Below, one piece after another: positions 8,204-12,215 of a DNA stretch of 12,215 nucleotides. Location of the stretch: positions 1 to 12,215 of the forward strand of contig JAAYTV010000502.1 in NCBI GenBank assembly GCA_012523655.1, written 5' to 3'. This stretch comes from a bacterium. Lineage in GTDB: Bacteria; Zhuqueibacterota; Zhuqueibacteria; Residuimicrobiales; Residuimicrobiaceae. The position numbers and the translations under genes were made by a program. The first letter of the stretch is position 1. The number at the start of each line of letters is the position of its first letter. Under the pieces are notes generated by a model. It ran no database searches. It was not told the origin of the DNA and saw only the letters and a list, made by a program, of their open reading frames with translations.

Positions 8204-8249
8204 CGGCACGAAGCATGAACACTGGTTCATCCTCGTGCCGTTTTTTTTT
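8204..8249 (+). terminator. Strong intrinsic terminator after the LamG protein gene
   Basis: CGGCACGA (8204-8211) pairs with TCGTGCCG (8233-8240). A small internal loop is followed by an inner ATGAAC/GTTCAT stem (8215-8220 with 8225-8230) and the tetraloop ACTG. Nine T residues follow (8241-8249). It begins 20 bp after the LamG stop. On the minus strand no T-run follows, so it does not serve the convergent mtgA. Confidence 0.93.
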
Positions 8250-8263
8250 GCCCGCACGCGGCG

Positions 8264-9067
8264 TTAAGGTTGTTCCTTTGTCGAACCGGAAAATTCTGCG
8301 GTCAGCTGCTGATAGGCGGTCTCATCCACCAGGCCGCGTTTGAACAAAGATTCAGCCAACCGCAGCCGCTGCCGACGCATACGCCGGTTCGTATCGTGGA
8401 CCGGAGAGTAACGTAGAGGATTGGGCAGCACAGAGGCGAGACGAATCGCTTCACCGGCTTGCAGGGCTCCGGGCGGTTTGGAAAAATAATGCCGGCTTGC
8501 AGACGCTATGCCATAGAGGCCGGGCCCCCACTCGATAACATTGAGATAGAGCTCCAGAATCCGCTTTTTACTGCACATTCTTTCGATCTGCGCCGCCAGC
8601 ACCGCCTCGCGCAATTTGCGCAGAGGATTTTTCGAAGGACTTAAATACAGATTTTTCACCAGCTGTTGCGTGATGGTGGAGCCGCCAGCGGAAAAACGTT
8701 TTCGCTCCAAATCTTTCTCCAGAGCGACCTTGATGCCCTCCCAGTCAAAGCCGTCGTGCTGGAAAAACTTGTCGTCTTCTGCTATCAGCACCGCCTGAAT
8801 CAACAACGGCGAGATAGAAGACAGCGGCGACCAGTTGGACAGACGAAGGGAATTGCCATCTTTACGAGCAGCCTGCTTCTGGCGGAAACGCATCATGGCG
8901 GTTTCCGTCGGATTTTTCGTCTTCAGGGAGTTGATCTGCCTGTAGCCGGACACGGCCGTGACAATGACCACACTTAAAAAGACCAACAGCAGAATGCCCA
9001 GCGCTATCAAGATCCATCTCCAGTAGAGGGGCCGGCGCGACGCCGGCTTGTTGATTACGGGGTCCAT
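8264..9067 (-). CDS. mtgA: Monofunctional biosynthetic peptidoglycan transglycosylase (GT51)
   Basis: Polymerises lipid II into glycan strands at the outer face of the cytoplasmic membrane. From the ATG whose first base is 9067 the product is 267 aa, typical for MtgA. One transmembrane helix covers about residues 18-40 (WRWILIALGILLLVFLSVVI). The GT51 motifs appear in order: AEDDKFFQHDGFD with catalytic Glu97, GGSTITQQLVKN (128-139), RKLREAVLAAQIE (150-162) and ELYLNVIEWGPGLYGI (172-187, second active-site Glu172). There is no transpeptidase domain. The frame stays open 53 codons further upstream, but AAAGGA sits six to seven bases before this ATG, and the extension overlaps the divergent deoA promoter and start. 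It is the second envelope gene in the window but is not linked to the NlpC/P60 gene. Confidence 0.95.
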   Translation of the reverse strand: MDPVINKPASRRPLYWRWILIALGILLLVFLSVVIVTAVSGYRQINSLKTKNPTETAMMRFRQKQAARKDGNSLRLSNWSPLSSISPLLIQAVLIAEDDKFFQHDGFDWEGIKVALEKDLERKRFSAGGSTITQQLVKNLYLSPSKNPLRKLREAVLAAQIERMCSKKRILELYLNVIEWGPGLYGIASASRHYFSKPPGALQAGEAIRLASVLPNPLRYSPVHDTNRRMRRQRLRLAESLFKRGLVDETAYQQLTAEFSGSTKEQP

Positions 9068-9099
9068 GACGATTCCTTTGCTCGATTGATTCCGCTGAA

Positions 9100-9127
9100 A
9101 ATATAATAAAAACCGGCTGGGGTGCAA
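9100..9127 (-). promoter_or_regulatory. sigma70-like promoter for mtgA
   Basis: On the minus strand TTGCAC (9122-9127), 16-bp spacer, TATATT (9100-9105). The predicted start near 9093 gives a leader of about 26 nt. The spacing and -10 are the same as at the acyl-CoA ligase promoter. The -35 is only a 3/6 match. Confidence 0.38.
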
Positions 9128-9137
9128 GCTTTTTCTG

Positions 9138-9166
9138 TTGAATAGCACGATGGAGATACTTATTTT
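9138..9166 (+). promoter_or_regulatory. sigma70-like promoter for deoA
   Basis: TTGAAT (9138-9143), 17-bp spacer, TATTTT (9161-9166). It lies back to back with the mtgA promoter and would start transcription about 28 nt before the chosen deoA ATG at 9201. That also argues against translation starting at 9138. Confidence 0.33.
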
Positions 9167-9200
9167 AAGTCCTCGCAGCGCTATGAGAAGAGGGCTTGAT

Positions 9201-10496
9201 ATGCGCATCATCGATATCATCGGCAAAAAACGCGACGGCCTTTCCCTCAGCGATGAGGAGATCCATTTCGCCGTCCACGGGTACTCAGCCGGCGATATAG
9301 CGGACTATCAGATGTCCGCCCTGCTGATGGCCATCTATTTGCAAGGTATGAGTCTGGACGAAACCCTTGCGCTTCTGCAAGCCATGCTTCAGTCCGGGGA
9401 TCTCATCGATCTCTCGCAAGTGCCGGGGCCCAAGATCGATAAACACAGCACCGGTGGTGTGGGTGACAAAGTATCTTTGGTTCTGGCGCCGCTGATCGCC
9501 GCTGCGGGCATTACGGTGCCCATGATCTCGGGCCGAGGCCTGGGCCATACCGGCGGAACGCTGGACAAATTGGAATCCATCCCCGGGTTCCGCTGTTCGC
9601 TCAGCAAGACGAAATTTACAGCGCAATTGCGCCGAATCGGCGTCGCCATGATCGGCCAAACCAACCGCCTTGTGCCGGCAGATAAAAAAATCTATGCGCT
9701 CAGAGATGCCACGGCCACCATCGCCTCTATTCCCTTGATCACTGCCAGCATTCTGAGCAAAAAACTCGCAGAAGGCGCCACCGGCCTGGTCCTGGATGTA
9801 AAATTCGGCTCCGGCGCGTTCATGAAAGACGTGCAAGCGGCCCGGACTTTGGCGGAAAATGTTGTGCGTACAGCCAATGGATATGGACTGCCAACCTCCG
9901 CCGTGATCTCGTCCATGGAACAACCGCTGGGCAACGCCATCGGCAACTGGCTGGAAGTGCAAGAGGCCGTGCAGGCCCTTCAGGGCCGGGGCCCCTCTGA
10001 TCTCATGGAGATCACCTATGAATTGGGTGCGGAGATGTTGCGCTTGGCAGGTTCGACAAAAACCAGAGCGGATCTCGAACGAATCATCGACAGCGGCGCT
10101 GCGCTGGAGAAATTTCTCTCCCTGGTTGCCGCCCAGGGCGGCGACCAGGCCTGCTTGCTCAAGCCGAAGCGGTATCCAGCGCCCAAATATCAGCATCCAC
10201 TTTACAGCCAAGGTGAAGGATATCTCCTCTCTATCGACGCGTTAGCCGTAGGTCAAGCCTGCGTCACACTGGGCGGCGGACGCAATCAGATGCATGAAAC
10301 GATCGATCACAAAGCCGGCATACTTTTGTGGAAAAAATGCGGTGATCCTGTCCACAGCGGAGAGCTTTTAGCCATGCTGTACTCTGACCGGAAAGACGCT
10401 CTTGCCGACGCTTTCCTGCAACTGAAAAATGCCTTTCGTCTGAGTGAAACCCGCCCGCAGCCGCCTTCGCTCATTCATCAGATTTTCCGTAGCTGA
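9201..10496 (+). CDS. deoA: Thymidine / pyrimidine-nucleoside phosphorylase
   Basis: Cleaves (deoxy)pyrimidine nucleosides with phosphate to base and (deoxy)ribose-1-phosphate; cytoplasmic nucleoside salvage. From ATG 9201 it is 431 aa, matching DeoA/Pdp length. The N-terminus MRIIDIIGKKRDGLSLSDEEI aligns with family starts, and AGAGG lies just upstream. The signature KHSTGGVGDKVS is at residues 81-92, followed by SGRGLGHTGGTLDKLESIPGF from about 110. GQTNRLVPADKKIYALRD, SIPLITASILSKKLAEG and DVKFGSGAFM complete the phosphate and nucleoside sites, and the C-terminal LGGGRNQ domain is intact. An upstream in-frame GTG at 9138 and ATG at 9183 are less likely. Whether it prefers thymidine alone (DeoA) or also uridine (Pdp) cannot be settled from sequence. 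It has no deoxyribose-phosphate aldolase or cytidine deaminase neighbour here. Confidence 0.95.
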   Translation: MRIIDIIGKKRDGLSLSDEEIHFAVHGYSAGDIADYQMSALLMAIYLQGMSLDETLALLQAMLQSGDLIDLSQVPGPKIDKHSTGGVGDKVSLVLAPLIAAAGITVPMISGRGLGHTGGTLDKLESIPGFRCSLSKTKFTAQLRRIGVAMIGQTNRLVPADKKIYALRDATATIASIPLITASILSKKLAEGATGLVLDVKFGSGAFMKDVQAARTLAENVVRTANGYGLPTSAVISSMEQPLGNAIGNWLEVQEAVQALQGRGPSDLMEITYELGAEMLRLAGSTKTRADLERIIDSGAALEKFLSLVAAQGGDQACLLKPKRYPAPKYQHPLYSQGEGYLLSIDALAVGQACVTLGGGRNQMHETIDHKAGILLWKKCGDPVHSGELLAMLYSDRKDALADAFLQLKNAFRLSETRPQPPSLIHQIFRS

Positions 10497-10515
10497 TGCA
10501 GGCCTTCAGGCGACC

Positions 10516-10540
10516 GCCCAGTCTCTTGAAACGATTGGGC
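10516..10540 (+). terminator. possible weak terminator hairpin after deoA
   Basis: GCCCAGTC (10516-10523) pairs with GATTGGGC (10533-10540), 8 bp including one G-T wobble, around a 9-nt loop, 19 bp after the deoA stop. The downstream sequence TGTTCTG is only mildly T-rich, so termination would be inefficient or factor-assisted. Confidence 0.4.
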
Positions 10541-10606
10541 TGTTCTGCTGGTTGACCCGTCATTCCCCTGCTGTCATGTTATCATGCCAACTGTCGTAAA
10601 TAATTA

Positions 10607-10635
10607 TTGACAATCAGGCGACAAAATGGTATATT
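10607..10635 (+). promoter_or_regulatory. near-consensus sigma70-like promoter for the right-hand surface protein gene
   Basis: TTGACA (10607-10612, 6/6), exact 17-bp spacer, TATATT (10630-10635, 5/6). This is the best promoter in the window. The predicted start near 10642 lies about 730 bp before the next gene, so the transcript would carry an unusually long 5' leader. Confidence 0.65.
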
Positions 10636-10736
10636 ACGAATGATATTAAGGATGTAAGCGAACTATTTTTTTCGAATCGTCATATTTTTCTTTTATCAGC
10701 CAAATTTATTAAAACCTTAACCCCATCGTAATGAAA

Positions 10737-10813
10737 GGCGGTGATGCAAAAGGCTAATCCACTTTGCAGGATTGGCCGAAGCCAGTGTGATGGCAGCAAA
10801 GAAGCATTCCGCC
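10737..10813 (+). ncRNA. predicted three-way-junction structured RNA in the leader (riboswitch or other cis-regulator candidate)
   Basis: The closing stem P1 pairs 10737-10747 with 10804-10813: GGCGG/CCGCC, one bulged U at 10742, then GATGC with GCATT (10 pairs, one G-U). P2 pairs GGCTAATCC (10752-10760) with GGATTGGCC (10769-10777), 9 bp with one G-U, and has the loop ACTTTGCA. P3 pairs GCCA (10781-10784) with TGGC (10791-10794), with loop GTGTGA. The purine-rich joiners are AAAA, GAA and AGCAAAGAA. It lies about 95 nt into the predicted transcript. The 5' flank with GAAA and GATGCAAA faintly recalls c-di-GMP-I (GEMM) aptamers, but the conserved 3' half of that family is not present, so no family is assigned. 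The structure was deduced by eye, not by energy calculation. Confidence 0.45.
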
Positions 10814-10901
10814 AGGAGTGTTTCTGATCTATTCAACCTTCCCTCAAATGTGTGGAGATATAAAAAAGCAACCGTTGCAGTTTAACATCGGCAGACTGCG
10901 C

Positions 10902-10945
10902 CATTTCAGCTGATTCAGCCTTCAAGGCTGTTACGCAGTGAAATG
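10902..10945 (+). repeat. 44-nt long imperfect hairpin in the leader
   Basis: CATTTCA (10902-10908) pairs with TGAAATG (10939-10945). After a bulged G, CTG (10910-10912) pairs with CAG (10936-10938). After an internal loop, CAGCCT (10916-10921) pairs with AGGCTG (10925-10930) around a TCA loop. That gives 16 pairs in 44 nt. No T-run follows. Confidence 0.5.
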
Positions 10946-10981
10946 AAAACAGTCGTTGAACGTGCAGCTCCTGGAATATGC

Positions 10982-11005
10982 ATTAAAGGTCCTCAGGCCT
11001 TTAAT
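10982..11005 (+). repeat. 8-10 bp hairpin in the leader
   Basis: ATTAAAGG (10982-10989) is a perfect inverted repeat of CCTTTAAT (10998-11005). The stem can extend by T-G and C-G pairs to leave a CTCA tetraloop. It is not followed by T residues. Confidence 0.45.
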
Positions 11006-11082
11006 CTCTACCGACAGGCTAGTCAGGGTGGTTTTCGTGCCGGGGTGGGTCAAGCCCGTCCGGTTCCGGCCGACCTTTCGTT

Positions 11083-11134
11083 GGCGCTTATTCGCCGGCA
11101 TGTTTTTGCATGCGTGTGGTTTTTATACACCGGC
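11083..11134 (+). repeat. cluster of small T-rich-loop hairpins
   Basis: GGCG/CGCC (11083-11096), GCATG/CATGC around TTTTTG (11098-11113) and GTGT/ACAC around a T-rich loop (11114-11130) lie side by side. The last two are enclosed by GCCGG (11094-11098) and CCGGC (11130-11134), sharing one base at each edge. Individual stems are short. Confidence 0.3.
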
Positions 11135-11372
11135 ATTCCTCAGGGGTTCTACACCACTGCACAGGGTTATCCTTCTCCATTTTAAATCTCCATGCATAAT
11201 CAGAAGCAGCATCATCCGGCTACAACACGCTGGTGCTGTCAAGATTGGGTTGTAAGCTCATGATAGCGAACGGGCACGCCTCCCTTTTCGCGTTCACCGG
11301 TCGACGCACTAGGCTCAACAGGTGAATGACTCTGATGATTTGCATTTCAAACACGGCTGCAAGGAGGATTAC

Positions 11373-12215
11373 ATGAAATCATGGCTTTCTTCGTCTCTGG
11401 TTCCTATGCTTCTGCTGGTCATTCTTATCAGCGCAGGACAGGCAGAAGCGCAGACTCTATGGGTCACACAAGGATCCTGCGGCGATGCGTCGCAGTCCAC
11501 CTATGGCTTTTATGAGGGCGAACACCTGTACATCAACGGAAGCGGGTTCGCGCCAAGCGCCACAATGGCCTGGACGATAACCGGAAACGATGCCTATGGC
11601 TGCGACGGGAATGCAGTGATCGCCAGCGGATCGATCACAACCGATCAGAACGGGGCAGTGTGCTTTTTCGCGTATACGGTTCAAAAAGATGATTGTGGCG
11701 AGTATCTGGTTCAGCTGGGCACGGCCAGTCAGGTATTTAAAGTCTATCAGGTTCCCGCCATCGATCTGATCAAATACACCAATAACCAGGATGCCAACGG
11801 CGAAGACTGCGTCGAGGTGTTAGTAGGCTCAACCGTCACCTGGAAATATGTCATCACCAATACCGGCAGCGCTCCGTTGAAAAATCTGACTCTGGTGGAT
11901 GACCAAATCGGCGCTATCACCTTACCACAAAATACTTTGGCCGTGGGAGAGTCTCTTACTATTGAAAAGACCGGCGTTGCCGTGGAGGGCCATTATCGCA
12001 ACATCGCTGCTGTGTCAGGCAGATATGAACCCCGCACAGGGCCGGCTGATTACCGGACTGTGACCGACACGGATCCCAGTTGTTATGTCGGGGTAATCAA
12101 ACAACTGCCCCAAATCGACATCGAAAAAGCCACCAACGGCCAGGATGCCGATACCCCCACCGGCCCCTCCATTCCGGTCGGCGGAGCAGTCACCTGGACC
12201 TATGTCATCACCAAC
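11373..12215 (+). CDS. Secreted repeat protein with DUF7507/DUF11-like domains, 3'-truncated by the window edge
   Basis: The frame is open from ATG 11373 to the last base (281 codons, no stop), so the gene continues to the right. AAGGAGG at 11361-11367 with 5-nt spacing fixes the start. A signal peptide covers residues 1-26 (LLLVILIS core, cleavage after AEA before Gln27). Residues 28-128 form an Ig-like module with YINGSGF (53-59) and several Cys, ending near VFKVYQVP. Two tandem repeats follow. Repeat 1 starts IDLIKYTNNQDANGED at 130 and has VTWKYVITNTG at 155-165. Repeat 2 starts IDIEKATNGQDAD at 248 and has VTWTYVITN at 273-281. The period is 118 residues. This repeat type is typical of large bacterial cell-surface or adhesion proteins with many copies. 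Function and C-terminal anchoring cannot be seen. Confidence 0.88.
   Translation, partial: MKSWLSSSLVPMLLLVILISAGQAEAQTLWVTQGSCGDASQSTYGFYEGEHLYINGSGFAPSATMAWTITGNDAYGCDGNAVIASGSITTDQNGAVCFFAYTVQKDDCGEYLVQLGTASQVFKVYQVPAIDLIKYTNNQDANGEDCVEVLVGSTVTWKYVITNTGSAPLKNLTLVDDQIGAITLPQNTLAVGESLTIEKTGVAVEGHYRNIAAVSGRYEPRTGPADYRTVTDTDPSCYVGVIKQLPQIDIEKATNGQDADTPTGPSIPVGGAVTWTYVITN

Larger units (their letters stand above)
10497..11372 (+). other. 876-bp gene-free region: promoter plus hairpin-rich leader
   Basis: No convincing coding frame on either strand; short frames around 10943-11255 lack ribosome sites and recognisable protein features. Contents in order: post-deoA hairpin (10516-10540), promoter (10607-10635), T7 run (10663-10669), three-way-junction RNA (10737-10813), a 44-nt long hairpin (10902-10945), ATTAAAGG/CCTTTAAT hairpin (10982-11005), a run of small T-loop hairpins (11083-11130), a 9-bp stem with a bulged A closing a wide loop (11218-11226 with 11249-11258), and the AAGGAGG ribosome site at 11361-11367. 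Confidence 0.6.

Noticed and set aside
9138..9200. Earlier starts for deoA at GTG 9138 or ATG 9183
   Set aside because: Family proteins begin at the M-R-I-I-D-I-I position (9201), and 9138-9166 looks like the promoter.
9068..9226. 53-residue N-terminal extension of mtgA
   Set aside because: It overlaps the divergent deoA start and promoter region, while a good ribosome site precedes the internal ATG at 9067 and the shorter product matches MtgA length.
9285..10211. Long 308-codon open frame on the minus strand inside deoA
   Set aside because: It lies entirely opposite a clearly conserved phosphorylase gene, and its translation shows no family motifs.
10725..10813. c-di-GMP-I (GEMM) riboswitch identity for the structured leader RNA
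   Set aside because: GAAA followed by GGTGATGCAAA resembles the 5' half of the family, but the conserved AGCC-GGGUUACC-like 3' part is missing and the best stems give a different topology.
10737..10813. Integron attC site or REP element as explanation of the inverted repeats
   Set aside because: No GTTRRRY/RYYYAAC core sites and no second copy of the element in the window.
10943..11255. Two overlapping small plus-strand frames of 80 and 99 codons in the 876-bp gap
   Set aside because: No Shine-Dalgarno, no domain or signal features, and they run through strong inverted repeats. Treated as untranslated leader.
1..12215. tRNA or rRNA genes, CRISPR arrays, transposases or prophage genes
   Set aside because: Looked for on both strands; no cloverleaf, no regularly spaced direct repeats and no mobile-element protein motifs were found.

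Overview
The window looks like a chromosomal segment of an uncultured or poorly sampled FCB-superphylum bacterium (Calditrichota, KSB1, Marinimicrobia or a relative). The main pointer is the C-terminal NYPNPFN-type sorting/FlgD-like domain on a large secreted LamG protein, together with moderate GC content and a second secreted protein built from DUF7507/DUF11-like repeats. Several promoter-like sites fit a sigma70-type TTGNNN / TATATT pattern rather than the TAnnTTTG element of typical Bacteroidota. The lineage call is inference.

Layout from left to right: (1) the 3' two thirds of selA (selenocysteine synthase, +), which converges with a 9-bp gap on (2) an acyl-CoA ligase of the FadD/medium-chain type (-). 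(3) A YciO/Sua5-family gene (+) is followed after 74 bp by (4) an exported NlpC/P60 cell-wall peptidase with SH3-like domains (+). (5) A 441-bp gap, read as a long leader, precedes (6) a 1031-aa secreted LamG / CBM-like / Ig-like / LamG protein with a C-terminal sorting domain, closed by a strong intrinsic terminator. (7) mtgA (-), a monofunctional peptidoglycan transglycosylase, is divergent from (8) deoA/pdp (+), a pyrimidine-nucleoside phosphorylase. (9) An 876-bp gap without a convincing gene has a near-consensus promoter and a hairpin-rich transcript, and leads into (10) a secreted repeat protein (+) that runs off the right edge without a stop.

The genes do not form one pathway. Two themes recur. 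One is the cell envelope: NlpC/P60 hydrolase, MtgA and two large exported proteins. The other is housekeeping metabolism: SelA, acyl-CoA ligase, YciO and DeoA. The least explained part is the roughly 730-nt leader of the last gene. It holds a predicted three-way-junction RNA with a 10-bp closing stem and a competing alternative pairing, plus further hairpins. It may be a structured regulatory RNA, but I could not assign it to a known riboswitch family.
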